From: Sulfurovum sp.
GTDB lineage: Bacteria; Campylobacterota; Campylobacteria; Campylobacterales; Sulfurovaceae
Reading direction: 5' to 3'
Assembly (NCBI GenBank): GCA_027082955.1
Contig: JALWTA010000026.1
Location: forward strand, 1 to 63,378
Length of the DNA: 63,378 bases
This document shows positions 17,203 through 26,398 of the stretch, one piece after another. Under the pieces are notes generated by a model, which did not search any database, was not told the DNA's origin, and worked only from the letters and a program-made list of their open reading frames with translations. How positions within the stretch are numbered: the first letter of the stretch is position 1; every line of letters starts with the position of its first letter. A program made the position numbers and the translations under genes.

Positions 17203-18471
17203 CTACAGCTCATTGCCTGTTTTGATGATGTCGATCCCAAACTTTTCCCGAAGCTGCTGCACATTTTGAGAGAGTTTTTTGCTTTTCATATCGCTGTCCA
17301 ATTCCAGTAAAGAGAGGGTTTTTCTCTGTTGTGATGCAAATCCGGAGACGCTAAGGGAGAGTTTGACAGCACCTTTGTTGGGCAGTGCGATGTTCTCAAA
17401 CATCTGGGAAAGTATCTGTTTAAAGAGTGTTTCACTAAAGATGCGGTGATGACTTTCATGCTTTTTGACCCTCATACCGTATTCATAGCCTATCCTCAGG
17501 TAATAGGTTGTGGGATTGGCATCGATAGCAAGCACCATATAGCTGATATTGCGTGCCATGACCATCATGCGCCGTTTGACCTCTTTTGCATCATAGATGG
17601 GATCAAATGTACGGCTGATGCCGATGGATTTTCTGGGTGGACGCAGACTAATGCCCTCTTCATCTGTCCCCGTCACCCGTTTGTAGAGCTGAATCCCCGG
17701 CTTTTTCCAGCGATAAAGCAGTGCCCTGCTGCGCTTAAGCTCTCCGAGTGTACGGATATGATGTTCTTTTAGACGCTTTTGAAACCCCTTCCCTATGCCG
17801 GGAAACGCCTCGATGGGGATATCTTCGATATAGGCATCGATATCATCTACTTGGTAGATACCGTAGGGCTTGGCTGTCTCGGTAGCGAGTTTGGCGATCC
17901 ACTTCGCCTGAGCGATGCCGATGGAGACCGGTAGCGAAAAACGAGCCATGATCTCCTCTTGAAGGTCACGTGCGAAGGCATAGACATCTTTGTCTGCAAC
18001 CCATCCTTTTAGATCCCCAAAGAACTCATCGATACTGTACTGCTCTACATGGGGAATTTTCCTCTGCATAAAACGGTAGAGTCGTTGCGACATGGTATGG
18101 TAGAGCCTGTAATGAGAAGGGATGACGATCATCTGTGGGCATAGCTGAAGCGCCTGCGCCACCGGCATGGCTGTCTTGACTCCATAGGCTCTTGCCTCAT
18201 AGCTTGCAGAGGTGATGATACCCCGTATCTTGCGCTCACCACCAATGTGGTCTACAAAGTAACTCTCAAAGGTTTTGCTGCGTTCGCTGTAAAACACCGG
18301 TGCGACAAACGCCCCGCTGTTGTCATTCATCAGCCGTGTATTGCTGCGTGCTCTTTCAAATATCTCCAGATTGCTCCGGCTGCCTACCGCCATAGGAATA
18401 CCCCGCAGCGACTTATCCACAGCAGACTCGGCAGAAGCGAAAAAGGCATCGATATCTATATGAAGAAACAT
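17203..18471 (-). CDS. Y-family DNA polymerase (DinB/Pol IV-like) with an inserted segment
   Basis: Motifs of Y-family translesion polymerases are present: HIDIDAFFAS at residues 4-13 (metal ligand Asp6), ASYEARAYGVKTAMP, and QYSIDEFFGDL with the catalytic Asp148/Glu149. Helix-hairpin-helix AFPGIGKGFQKRL, a thumb and a little-finger region follow. Between AVG (residue 30) and the ATASYEAR-equivalent (residue 87) there are about 45 extra residues not found in standard DinB. The protein probably copies past damaged bases. At 422 residues it is longer than Pol IV (about 350). It lies beside tRNA-Ser. Confidence 0.85.
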   Translation of the reverse strand: MFLHIDIDAFFASAESAVDKSLRGIPMAVGSRSNLEIFERARSNTRLMNDNSGAFVAPVFYSERSKTFESYFVDHIGGERKIRGIITSASYEARAYGVKTAMPVAQALQLCPQMIVIPSHYRLYHTMSQRLYRFMQRKIPHVEQYSIDEFFGDLKGWVADKDVYAFARDLQEEIMARFSLPVSIGIAQAKWIAKLATETAKPYGIYQVDDIDAYIEDIPIEAFPGIGKGFQKRLKEHHIRTLGELKRSRALLYRWKKPGIQLYKRVTGTDEEGISLRPPRKSIGISRTFDPIYDAKEVKRRMMVMARNISYMVLAIDANPTTYYLRIGYEYGMRVKKHESHHRIFSETLFKQILSQMFENIALPNKGAVKLSLSVSGFASQQRKTLSLLELDSDMKSKKLSQNVQQLREKFGIDIIKTGNEL

Positions 18472-18547
18472 AGTAGCAGTATAGAGTATTTTGGAAATTG
18501 AAGCTAAAAGTATGTCAGATTGTCATAGAATTTGGAAAGAAAAAAGC

Positions 18548-18639
18548 TGGCGGAGACGGAGGGATTCGAACCCTCGGTACCCGGTTAGGATACGCACCCT
18601 TAGCAGGGGTGTGGTTTCAGCCAACTCACCCACGTCTCC
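18548..18639 (-). tRNA. tRNA-Ser (anticodon GCU)
   Basis: The minus strand reads GGAGACG at the 5' end and CGTCTCC-G-CCA at the 3' end, giving a perfect 7-bp acceptor stem with an encoded CCA. The anticodon loop CTGCTAA sits in a CCC/GGG-closed stem, so the anticodon is GCT (serine AGY codons). The T-arm GAGGGTTCGAATCCCTC is canonical. A long variable arm is present, as expected for serine; the total is 92 bases. A run of six T follows CCA closely on the transcribed strand and may end transcription. Confidence 0.97.
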
Positions 18640-18687
18640 AAGTCGTTTTGTGGGTGAGATTATAATGCATTTGGCTTAAACGAAAGC

Positions 18688-20694
18688 TTAATTTTCAGTA
18701 CTTTTCCCGGCAAAATCGTTTTTTTCCGAAATGAGTACTTTTTGCAGGCTTTGAAGGATTTTCTTCTCGTCGAGTTCAAAGCGTATGCGTATGCGTCTGG
18801 ATGCCTCTTTGTCTTCTATGCCGTTAACGATGATGGGGTCGCTTTCTGCCCTGCCTCGTGCAGTAAACAGGTGGGAAATACCGTAGCGTTGTATCTGTGG
18901 AAGTGTTTGCAGGTGTTGTGCGATCTTCTCTGCCCGTTCGCGTGAGAGTGTTTCATTGAGGGTGTGGCTTCCGGAAGTATCTGTAAAGCTTTCAATCATG
19001 AAGTGTTTGATGTAGGGACGGATGGCAGCATCTTCCATGAGTGTTTGAATGTAGCGCAGTACATCTTTGTCAAATGCTTCAAGGGCTTTGGGCTGAGGTT
19101 CGCTATTGCCTGCTTGAAACAGACTGTTGTTGGCAAAATCGAGTGCGCCTGTTTTAGGGAAGAAGGTCTTTCTCTCTCCAAAATGTTTTGCCAAACGTGT
19201 AATGGCATTGTGTTTTACATGGGCAATTGCAGCAGCATCATCGAGCTTTTTCTGTACTTCTGTGTTTGTACGCTCCAGTTTGGTCTCTTTTTGGGAGAGG
19301 CTTGTTATTGTTTTGTTCAGATCAGCGATCTTGGCATTGAGTCTGTTGCCTATCTGCTCGGTAAGGGTTTTTTGTATATGGCTGATGTTGGCATCGAGTG
19401 CGGCCATCTTTTTGCCAAAGATACTGTTCTGTTCTCTTAAGGTGCGGATAGCTTCTTCAACCTCCTCTGCTGGAAGATAGAGTTCATTGACCGTTTTGGG
19501 ATACCCCTGCTCCTGTAAAAAAGCGAGGATTTTTGGCATATGCCTCACAGAGTGAAGCGACCCCTCAAGATGCAACCCGTCAGAGGCCTTTTCAAGTGAA
19601 ATGTGTTCACCTGTCAGTTTGGCTATCTGTGTCTCAAGCTGATGATAAGTGTAGGCATTTTTGGCAAGATAGCCGGCATATCCCAGTATGCCAAGCAAGA
19701 GTGCAATGCCGACGAACTTGAGAGGGTTATGTTTTTGGGTTGTATGCTGTTTGGGATGATGGGGGTTTTCCAATGCAAGAAATTCGAGCATCTTTTGCTG
19801 AAGCTCCGCAATCTCCTTCGCACTGCTCTCTCCGTTGAAAGCATGAAAAAAGTCACTGTACTCTTTGACTACTTTTGCAAAAAAGTGCTGTATTTTTGTA
19901 CGCTGATCATAGTCAGGCTCGGCATCGAGAAACGCGATCATATAGACAGAGCCGGCACTCTCTATGTAGAGGGTTGCGTTTCCGTAACTGAGCAGCTGCA
20001 CTTCCTGTGTCTGCTCGGCATTTTTCATCCAGTCGTTGACAAAGTCTTTGATGGCACTTGCCATGGAAGCAACAATCTCCGGATCGTCTATCTCTTTTTC
20101 ACCATGTTGGGCAGCGGCAATGAGCAGCCCGGTCTCTTTTTGAATGACAAATAGCGCCTTTATCTCGGCATCTGAAGCCTCTTCAAGCAGGAGTTCGGTT
20201 TCGCTGACACCGGTGAGTTTGGATTTTAGTTTACGTTTGTAGCGTTCAAAAGAGAGTCCATCCTCTATCTTTTCATTGATCTGTTCCATCATCTCCTTGA
20301 TGGCATTGGTGACATACTTGGAGATCATCCCACCCATGATGGGATAGAGTGCATCGATCATCGTCTCTTTGTTGTCTGCTATCTCCTGTGCAATGGCAGG
20401 AGAGATGACACTCTGCAGTGCATGCCCCAGTGCATCAGGGTTTTGTGTTGCACTTTTGGAGATGATCTGCGCAAGATAGCTTGAGAGGATCTCTATGGTC
20501 CGCTCATCTTTCTCCTGCAGACGCTTTAGCAGCAGATCGTCAAAAAGCGGAAGCAGTTTTGTTTTGATCGCTTCTTCATCAAGCGTTTCAAACTCAAGGC
20601 GTTCAACCTTTGATGCCAGTTCTCTCAGCAGTGCAAGCTCATCAGGCAGAAGCAGCGACTTCAGCCGTTCAAGCTCTGTATCATTTTGATTCAG
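18688..20694 (-). CDS. Membrane protein with C-terminal OmpA/MotB-like peptidoglycan-binding domain (CTG start)
   Basis: The open frame extends about 110 codons above the first ATG (20361) with no ATG, GTG or TTG. At 20692-20694 a CTG lies seven bases after GAGGAG, overlapping the previous gene by 14 bases, and the new N-terminus reads as normal protein (ELERLKSLLLPDELALLREL). I therefore call CTG as start (668 residues). A cytoplasmic-looking N-terminal part is followed by one membrane helix (about residues 328-345, FVGIALLLGILGYAGYLA), a periplasmic coiled coil, and an OmpA-like domain ending NGIEDKEASRRIRIRF. That last motif recurs in the MotB-like protein at 51753. Confidence 0.75.
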   Translation of the reverse strand: MNQNDTELERLKSLLLPDELALLRELASKVERLEFETLDEEAIKTKLLPLFDDLLLKRLQEKDERTIEILSSYLAQIISKSATQNPDALGHALQSVISPAIAQEIADNKETMIDALYPIMGGMISKYVTNAIKEMMEQINEKIEDGLSFERYKRKLKSKLTGVSETELLLEEASDAEIKALFVIQKETGLLIAAAQHGEKEIDDPEIVASMASAIKDFVNDWMKNAEQTQEVQLLSYGNATLYIESAGSVYMIAFLDAEPDYDQRTKIQHFFAKVVKEYSDFFHAFNGESSAKEIAELQQKMLEFLALENPHHPKQHTTQKHNPLKFVGIALLLGILGYAGYLAKNAYTYHQLETQIAKLTGEHISLEKASDGLHLEGSLHSVRHMPKILAFLQEQGYPKTVNELYLPAEEVEEAIRTLREQNSIFGKKMAALDANISHIQKTLTEQIGNRLNAKIADLNKTITSLSQKETKLERTNTEVQKKLDDAAAIAHVKHNAITRLAKHFGERKTFFPKTGALDFANNSLFQAGNSEPQPKALEAFDKDVLRYIQTLMEDAAIRPYIKHFMIESFTDTSGSHTLNETLSRERAEKIAQHLQTLPQIQRYGISHLFTARGRAESDPIIVNGIEDKEASRRIRIRFELDEKKILQSLQKVLISEKNDFAGKSTEN

Positions 20695-21232
20695 TTTTTG
20701 ACTCCTCTGTCAAAAGAGAACCGACATCTGTCCCCTGTATCTTCATCGCAACGTCAAGCAGCATCCCTGCCATCGCGTCACGCGAGAGTTTTTCATTGCC
20801 AAGATTAGAGAGCCCCTCTTCCAGTGTCGACTCGATCTGCGCTTTCATCTCGGAGAGATTCTCGCGCATTTTTGTGTTCTCATCTTCGATATTCTCTTTC
20901 ATTATCTTGAGTTTGGTCAAAAACTCGTTTTTCTGGTTTTGCAGCTGTGTCTGGAGTGTTTCATCGGTTGTATCGATAAGCTCTTTGAGCTTGTTACGCT
21001 CTTTCTGTGTTGCCGTAGCGAGGTTGTCGATCTTCTGTTCCAGTGCTTCAAGGGAACGCTCTGTCTCTTTCTGGAGCTTGCTGTGAGACTCTTTGAATGC
21101 CTGCATGATCTTCTTCTCAACATCATTAAGCGTTTTCCCCAGTGTTGCGAACTTCTCTTCAAACTCTTTCATCTGTGGACCGAAGATAAGGTCTCTGATC
21201 TGGTCGACATTATTCATACTTTTTTCCGCCAT
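20681..21232 (-). CDS. Long coiled-coil protein, partner of the OmpA-domain gene
   Basis: A 183-residue protein, nearly all charged heptad-like helix from about residue 15 to 150 (EKKIMQAFKESHSKLQKETE, KERNKLKELIDTTDETLQ), with no signal peptide or membrane segment. The C-terminal part reads LSRDAMAGMLLDVAMKIQGTD. ATG 21232 follows AAGGAAG. Its end overlaps the CTG-started OmpA-domain gene, so they form an operon. The coiled-coil shape suggests a structural or scaffold role; I do not recognise a named family. Confidence 0.7.
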   Translation of the reverse strand: MAEKSMNNVDQIRDLIFGPQMKEFEEKFATLGKTLNDVEKKIMQAFKESHSKLQKETERSLEALEQKIDNLATATQKERNKLKELIDTTDETLQTQLQNQKNEFLTKLKIMKENIEDENTKMRENLSEMKAQIESTLEEGLSNLGNEKLSRDAMAGMLLDVAMKIQGTDVGSLLTEESKTESK

Positions 21233-21379
21233 AGTGGATTTCTTCCTTTTCATTAAATGATTTGAAGATATTATATATCTATTCATAAATTTATTTACTT
21301 AATCGTGATAAAAAAGAGGCTGTTTATGGAATATCTTAAGCTTTTTAGGTAGAATGCATCAAAAAAAATTGTGAGGTGA

Positions 21380-21517
21380 ATGATGTTTCAAAAGCTTGCA
21401 CCCCTGATTGTTTTGGCGCTTTTTGCCACAGGTGCCTACTTTATGGTCAAAGGGATGCACCATGCCGCCAAACTCTCAGACCCCAAGCAGGCAAAGAAGA
21501 TCAAGGTTGCAAAGTAG
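21380..21517 (+). CDS. 45-residue single-helix membrane peptide
   Basis: A short open frame encodes a basic protein with one hydrophobic segment (residues 5-24, [20 protein letters not shown]) and a Lys-rich tail ([12 protein letters not shown]). GAGGTGA lies just before two adjacent ATG codons (21380 and 21383). A -10-like TAGAAT sits about 28 bases upstream. The end overlaps the convergent pyrF by 17 bases. Function is unknown. Confidence 0.6.
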   Translation: MMFQKLAPLIVLALFATGAYFMVKGMHHAAKLSDPKQAKKIKVAK

Positions 21518-22199
21518 CGATCGTCTCGAGGATCTTTTCGACCTTCTCTTTGGGGTTTGCATCTTTGTAGACAGGACGTCCTACGACAGGAAAGTCCACG
21601 CCTTCCTGGGCAGCCACTTCCAAGGTTGCGACACGCTGCTGATCTCCGGCGTCCTCTCCAAAGGGTCTGATACCGGGGCAGAGTGTCAAAAATGACGGTG
21701 ATGTCAGCTCCTTGATCGCCCTGCTCTCAAATGCTGAACAGACCACCCCGTCAAGCCCGTTTTCATAGCTCATTTTGGCAAACTGTGCCGCTTTCTCATC
21801 GATGCGTTTTTCATAGATCGCTCTAAAATGCGCCTCATCAAAAGAGGTCAAGGCTGTGACAGCAAGTACCAGCGGTCTTTTAGGGTACGCACCAAGGCGC
21901 TCCATGACTGTTCGCATCGCCACTTCGCCTGCACTCGCATGGATATTGAACATATCCACGCCAAGCTTCGCGATCTCCTCGGCTGCATCTGCCATCGTGT
22001 TGGGGATGTCGTAGAGTTTCAGGTCGAGAAATATCTTGAAATCCGGATTGATCTCCTTGAGTGCTGTGATGAACGCTTTGCCATCACGTATGTAGGTACG
22101 AAAGCCCACCTTGAGCCAGATATCTTCATCTTTGAGCGATGATGCCAGTGCCAGATTCTGTTTAGCAGTGGGAAGATCGAGTGCGACGCATAGTTGCAT
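21501..22199 (-). CDS. pyrF: Orotidine 5'-phosphate decarboxylase
   Basis: PyrF makes UMP from OMP, the last step of de novo pyrimidine synthesis. The Asp-Lys-x-x-Asp catalytic motif is in [12 protein letters not shown], and [22 protein letters not shown] and the N-terminal CVALDLP are typical. The length is 232 residues from ATG 22199, which has GAGAGG seven bases upstream. The longer frame to 22340 reads back into the divergent cyclophilin gene and is not used. Confidence 0.95.
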   Translation of the reverse strand: MQLCVALDLPTAKQNLALASSLKDEDIWLKVGFRTYIRDGKAFITALKEINPDFKIFLDLKLYDIPNTMADAAEEIAKLGVDMFNIHASAGEVAMRTVMERLGAYPKRPLVLAVTALTSFDEAHFRAIYEKRIDEKAAQFAKMSYENGLDGVVCSAFESRAIKELTSPSFLTLCPGIRPFGEDAGDQQRVATLEVAAQEGVDFPVVGRPVYKDANPKEKVEKILETIATLQP

Positions 22200-22224
22200 A
22201 GTGTAACCTCTCAATAAATAGTGG

Positions 22225-22230
22225 TATAAT
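22225..22230 (+). promoter_or_regulatory. Extended -10 (TGG-TATAAT) for cyclophilin gene
   Basis: GTGGTATAAT lies 44 bases upstream of the cyclophilin ATG in the 74-base gap divergent from pyrF. The TGN directly before TATAAT is an extended -10. Confidence 0.5.
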
Positions 22231-22273
22231 AATAGCCTAAATTTTATTAAGTACTTGAAAGGACTAAACAAAG

Positions 22274-22801
22274 ATGTTTGGAAAGAAATCAAAACGCTAT
22301 GACATCCCGCAGGATGTGATGGAGACATACAACTACGCAAAGATCAAAACAAACAAAGGGGATATCTGGGTCAGACTCTACCATGAAGATGCACCCAACA
22401 CTGTAGCCAACTTCGCACACCTTGCCAATGAGGGGTTCTACAACAACCTTAAGTTTCACCGTGTCATTCCGGGATTTATGGCTCAAGGTGGATGCCCGCA
22501 CTCAGGACCTACAGGCAACCCTGCACTCGCAGGTACCGGCGGTCCTGACTGGCAGATCGACTGTGAGACAGATACCAGCCACCACCCGCACCAAAGAGGG
22601 ACACTCTCTATGGCTCATGCCGGCCCAAACACCGGGGGAAGCCAGTTTTTCATCTGTTTTGTCCCCTGCCCGCACCTTGACGGTGTGCACACTGTCTTTG
22701 GCGGCATAGAAGAGGATGATACCGAGAGTTTCATGGTGCTTGACAAGATCGAGCAGAACGATGAGATTGAGACCATCGAGATCCATGACAAACGCGCATA
22801 A
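22274..22801 (+). CDS. Cyclophilin-type peptidyl-prolyl cis-trans isomerase
   Basis: The cyclophilin core is clear: [18 protein letters not shown], then [13 protein letters not shown] with the catalytic Arg, then [18 protein letters not shown] and [11 protein letters not shown]. At 175 residues it is a single-domain enzyme, and the lack of a signal peptide suggests the cytoplasm. It speeds proline isomerisation during protein folding. AAAGGA lies upstream of the ATG. Confidence 0.93.
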   Translation: MFGKKSKRYDIPQDVMETYNYAKIKTNKGDIWVRLYHEDAPNTVANFAHLANEGFYNNLKFHRVIPGFMAQGGCPHSGPTGNPALAGTGGPDWQIDCETDTSHHPHQRGTLSMAHAGPNTGGSQFFICFVPCPHLDGVHTVFGGIEEDDTESFMVLDKIEQNDEIETIEIHDKRA

Positions 22802-22841
22802 AATATATACATAAGGAAGCGAAAGCTTCAGCTTCGCCCAT

Positions 22842-22934
22842 ATGTTAAAATTGCCAAAAGAGCACGATGCGGGGCTAAAAGCCTCCGACTCCAAAGAACT
22901 TGTCATCAAAATAAAGTCAAAACCTGCTATCTAA
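22842..22934 (+). CDS. Possible 30-residue leader peptide upstream of nadE
   Basis: An ATG at 22842 opens a 30-codon frame that ends at 22934, and its stop TAA runs straight into the nadE ribosome binding site (TAAAGGAAAATG). The spacing would allow coupled translation. No good ribosome binding site precedes this ATG, and a small hairpin (GCGAAAGCT / AGCTTCGC) lies just upstream at 22819-22837. The coding claim is weak. Confidence 0.25.
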   Translation: MLKLPKEHDAGLKASDSKELVIKIKSKPAI

Positions 22935-22940
22935 AGGAAA

Positions 22941-24839
22941 ATGATGTACGGATACTACCGCGTTGCAGCCGCTGTCAACCATACTACTGTCGCAAACCCG
23001 CACAAGAATGCCCAGGAGATTCTCGCTCTCATCAAAGAGGCACACCAAAAAGAGGCCAGTGTCGTTGTATTTCCAGAGCTTACCCTGACCGGATACACCG
23101 CCAGTGACCTTTTTGGCAACCAAACCCTCCTGCAAGCACAAAACGAGGCACTCGAATATATATTAAAAAATATAGAATCTATCGATACTGTGGCTGTGCT
23201 CGGTATTGCCCTGCTTGAAGCAGACAGGCTCTACAACTGTGCAGTGGTACTTCAAAGAGGGAAAATACTTGGTGTCATACCGAAATCCTACCTGCCGAAC
23301 AAAAAAGAGTTCTATGACAAACGCCACTTTGTCTCCGGACGCGATGTGGTGCGTACCAGCACACATCTGCTTGACCAAGAGGTACCCTTTGGGGTCGATC
23401 TGCTCTTTAGTGACAGCATGGAGATGACCTTTGGGGTAGAGATATGTGAAGACCTCTGGGCAGTGACACCGCCAAGCAACCACATGGCAAGCAACGGTGC
23501 CAACCTGCTGCTCAACCTCTCTGCAAGCAATGAGATCATTGGCAAGCACGCCTACCGCGAAGAGCTGGTACGCACCCAGAGTGCCCGATGTATGGTTGCC
23601 TATGTCTACAGCTCCTCAGGTGTGGGAGAGAGTACAACCGACACGGTCTTTGGAGGACATGCCATCATCGCCGAGTACGGCAGCACACTTGTGCAAAACG
23701 AGCGTTTCAGCATGGAGAGCCACCTGATCACTGCTGATGTCGATTTGGAAAAACTGCGATGGCTAAGACTCAATGAGAGCAGCTACGGTGATGCAAGACG
23801 CAAAAAGACACGTACGGTGATGCTTGGCAGACTGCCACATATAAGCAGCATAGAACGTACCATTGACCCCACCCCGTTTGTTCCCTCTGCCTATGCCGAC
23901 AAGACAGAACGCTGTGAAGAGATCGTCAATATACAGGCACACGCCCTTATCAAGCGGATGACACACGCACATATACAAAAAGCGGTTATTGGCATCAGCG
24001 GTGGACTGGACTCAACCCTTGCGCTGCTCTCTACGCACAAGGCTTTTGAGATGATGGGTTGGGATAGTAGCAATATCATTGCCGTGACCATGCCCGGGTT
24101 TGGTACCACAAGCCGTACCAAAAACAATGCCGTTACACTCTGCAAAGCGCTTGGTGTCACGCTCAAAGAGGTTGACATTACCGATCTTTCACTCAAGGAG
24201 TTTGATGCCATCGGACACGACCCAAGTGAACACTCAGTGACCTACGAGAATGTACAGGCACGGGCGAGGACTTCAATATTAATGAATATGGCAAACCGTG
24301 AGGGGGGACTTGTCATCGGTACGGGGGACTTGAGTGAGATTGCTCTTGGATGGAGCACCTACAATGGTGATCATATGAGCATGTATGCACTCAACAGCGG
24401 CATTCCCAAAACACTCATACGCTATCTCATCGAGTATTTTAAATCCAACGAGAAGATCGCAGCGATCATTGATGATATTCTCAACACCCCTATCTCTCCG
24501 GAGCTTCTGCCCCACAAAGAGGATGAGATCACGCAAGAGACTGAACAGATCGTAGGCCCATATGAGCTGCATGACTTCTTTTTGTACCACTTCATCAAGT
24601 ATGGTGCAAGACCTCAGAAGATACGCTACCTTGCGATGAAAGCGTTTGATACTAAATACGATGAAGAGACGATCACCAAGTGGCTTAGGCTCTTTATCAA
24701 ACGCTTCTTTACCCAGCAGTTCAAACGCTCATGCATGCCTGACGGTCCCAAAGTGGGAACCATATCACTGAGTCCAAGAGCAGATTGGAAGATGCCGAGT
24801 GATGCGAATATGGAGAGCTGGCTGAAAGCACTGGAGTAA
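22941..24839 (+). CDS. nadE: Glutamine-dependent NAD+ synthetase
   Basis: NadE converts nicotinate adenine dinucleotide to NAD+. The N-terminal nitrilase-like glutaminase domain has the Glu (FPELTLTGY), Lys (IPKSYLPN) and Cys (GVEICEDLW) triad. The C-terminal synthetase has the ATP pyrophosphatase loop [12 protein letters not shown] and [12 protein letters not shown]. The 632-residue two-domain form uses glutamine as ammonia source. ATG 22941 is immediately followed by a second in-frame ATG; AAAGGA precedes both. Confidence 0.96.
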   Translation: MMYGYYRVAAAVNHTTVANPHKNAQEILALIKEAHQKEASVVVFPELTLTGYTASDLFGNQTLLQAQNEALEYILKNIESIDTVAVLGIALLEADRLYNCAVVLQRGKILGVIPKSYLPNKKEFYDKRHFVSGRDVVRTSTHLLDQEVPFGVDLLFSDSMEMTFGVEICEDLWAVTPPSNHMASNGANLLLNLSASNEIIGKHAYREELVRTQSARCMVAYVYSSSGVGESTTDTVFGGHAIIAEYGSTLVQNERFSMESHLITADVDLEKLRWLRLNESSYGDARRKKTRTVMLGRLPHISSIERTIDPTPFVPSAYADKTERCEEIVNIQAHALIKRMTHAHIQKAVIGISGGLDSTLALLSTHKAFEMMGWDSSNIIAVTMPGFGTTSRTKNNAVTLCKALGVTLKEVDITDLSLKEFDAIGHDPSEHSVTYENVQARARTSILMNMANREGGLVIGTGDLSEIALGWSTYNGDHMSMYALNSGIPKTLIRYLIEYFKSNEKIAAIIDDILNTPISPELLPHKEDEITQETEQIVGPYELHDFFLYHFIKYGARPQKIRYLAMKAFDTKYDEETITKWLRLFIKRFFTQQFKRSCMPDGPKVGTISLSPRADWKMPSDANMESWLKALE

Positions 24840-24842
24840 AGC

Positions 24843-25487
24843 ATGTCCAATCAGGTCAATGATTTTTCCTTTATTGAAGAGATTTGGCATGCGGTGACAC
24901 ATGGTGTGGGGATCGCACTGAGCATTGCTGCGCTGGTACTGCTTGTCGCTTTCACTCTAATACATGGACACGATGCCTTGCATCTTGCTTCTGCTATTGT
25001 CTATGGTATATCGCTTATTATACTGTACGGCAGTTCCACGCTCTATCATGCCGTAACGCACACCAAAGCCAAATCACTCTTTCAAAAATTTGACCATGCT
25101 GCGATCTATATTCTTATTGCAGGTACCTATACACCAATAGCACTGATTACCATCGGAGGGCTCAACGGATGGATCATCTTTGCGACAGAGTGGACAATCG
25201 CTGTGGTTGGCGTGGCTTTGAAATTTCTCTATCCCAACCGTTTCGAACTTCTTTCACTCATTGCCTATCTTGTGATGGGATGGCTTATTGTGATTGATTT
25301 TGGTACATTCAAAGCTCAGATAGCGTTACCAGGATTTTGGCTGATCATTGCCGGAGGGCTTGCCTACAGCGGCGGTGTCTTTTTCTATATCAGGGACAAT
25401 GTAACCCATTTTCATACCATCTGGCACCTGTTTGTCATGGCGGGTTCCGTTTTGCAGTTCCTTGCTATTTTAATGTATGTTATATGA
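24843..25487 (+). CDS. Hemolysin III / PAQR-family membrane protein
   Basis: A 214-residue protein with seven predicted membrane helices and the conserved metal-site motifs of the YqfA/hemolysin III family: STLYHAVTH after helix 2, KFDHAAIYILIAGTYTP in helix 3, and HTIWHLFVMAGS near the end. The bacterial function is poorly known; the name comes from a Bacillus cereus member. It starts 3 bases after nadE and is likely co-transcribed with it. Confidence 0.9.
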   Translation: MSNQVNDFSFIEEIWHAVTHGVGIALSIAALVLLVAFTLIHGHDALHLASAIVYGISLIILYGSSTLYHAVTHTKAKSLFQKFDHAAIYILIAGTYTPIALITIGGLNGWIIFATEWTIAVVGVALKFLYPNRFELLSLIAYLVMGWLIVIDFGTFKAQIALPGFWLIIAGGLAYSGGVFFYIRDNVTHFHTIWHLFVMAGSVLQFLAILMYVI

Positions 25488-25527
25488 ATATATTATGATA
25501 TTTATATAGAAAACATATATTAATAGG

Positions 25528-25545
25528 AAATAAAACGTTTTATTT
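25528..25545. promoter_or_regulatory. 18-bp perfect palindrome upstream of DUF302 gene
   Basis: AAATAAAAC and GTTTTATTT form a perfect palindrome in the 166-base AT-rich gap after the hemolysin III gene. Its centre lies about 54 bases upstream of the start implied by the TATAAT at 25579. It could be an operator, or the stem of a terminator for the upstream gene followed by a T-rich stretch. Confidence 0.35.
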
Positions 25546-25578
25546 GATGAATATACCTTTTTTTTAAAAGAAAAGGTT

Positions 25579-25584
25579 TATAAT
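25579..25584 (+). promoter_or_regulatory. -10 element (TATAAT) for DUF302 gene
   Basis: GGTTTATAAT lies 69 bases before the ATG at 25654, giving a leader of about 60 bases. Confidence 0.45.
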
Positions 25585-25653
25585 TCTCCACCTTGAAATA
25601 GTTATGGGTACCTATTGCTATTTTGACAGACAACAATCTTAAAAGGATACACA

Positions 25654-26268
25654 ATGAAATTCATCAAAGGTTTGCTCGCTTTCATCGGCGCAATTGTCGT
25701 TATCGGCTTTATTTTTGCGTTCGTGAAGTTTGATCTTGGTTCACGTATGGGACAGGTTGCATCACTTGATTCACAGGCTATGCCTGAGTACATGAAGATG
25801 TTCGACAAAGTACTGACTACCGGTGACCCGGCTAAAGGTATGGTACGTAGAGTAAAAATGCAGATTCCTGAAGGTATGACAAAACAGGAAGCATTTGAAA
25901 ATGCAATCGAAATTGCTGACGAGGTTGCAAGTGAACACGGTCTTGCAATGGTTGACAGCAAAACCATGCCAAGGGGCGGGAAACTCTTCAAAGACGGTGG
26001 CAAGCTGACACACATCCGCTCTTACTGCTCTCCGGCAATTGCAGACAAGTTCCTCAACTACTCTCCATACTTCATTGGGTTTATGCCATGTAGAATCGGA
26101 TTTGTCGAAGATGATAAAGGTGATATCTACATCTACACTATGAGCATGGAGCTGATGATCAATGGTGGTAAACCGCTGCCTAAAGAACTGCTTGACCTTG
26201 CTAACGAAGTTAGAAGCGGTATGTACGAGATGATCGAAAAAGCTGCCAAAGGTGAAGATGACGACTAA
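25654..26268 (+). CDS. Membrane-anchored DUF302 protein
   Basis: A 204-residue protein with an N-terminal membrane anchor (residues 6-24, GLLAFIGAIVVIGFIFAFV) and a C-terminal DUF302-type domain containing YCSPAIADKFLNYSPYFIGF and MPCRIGFVEDDKGDIYIYTM. DUF302 is a small, possibly ligand-binding domain of unknown role that is frequent in sulfur-oxidising bacteria. It ends in an acidic tail (GEDDD). The gene stands alone, with its own promoter and a hairpin after the stop. Two other DUF302-like proteins occur at 32845 and 49507. Confidence 0.75.
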   Translation: MKFIKGLLAFIGAIVVIGFIFAFVKFDLGSRMGQVASLDSQAMPEYMKMFDKVLTTGDPAKGMVRRVKMQIPEGMTKQEAFENAIEIADEVASEHGLAMVDSKTMPRGGKLFKDGGKLTHIRSYCSPAIADKFLNYSPYFIGFMPCRIGFVEDDKGDIYIYTMSMELMINGGKPLPKELLDLANEVRSGMYEMIEKAAKGEDDD

Positions 26269-26283
26269 TGCTTCATCTTCTTG

Positions 26284-26301
26284 GAAGGTCTTTTGACCTT
26301 C
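26284..26301 (+). terminator. Hairpin after DUF302 gene
   Basis: GAAGGTC, a four-T loop and GACCTTC form a 7-bp stem 15 bases after the stop codon, followed by a pyrimidine-rich stretch (TGCTTCTCTTTTCTCC). It is a plausible intrinsic terminator with an imperfect T tract. Confidence 0.5.
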
Positions 26302-26398
26302 TGCTTCTCTTTTCTCCTACTTTTCAAACAAATCTTTACAAATTTCACACTTTTTTCAAAAATATCATAAAACTAAGCTGTAATATCTAAAAAACAGT

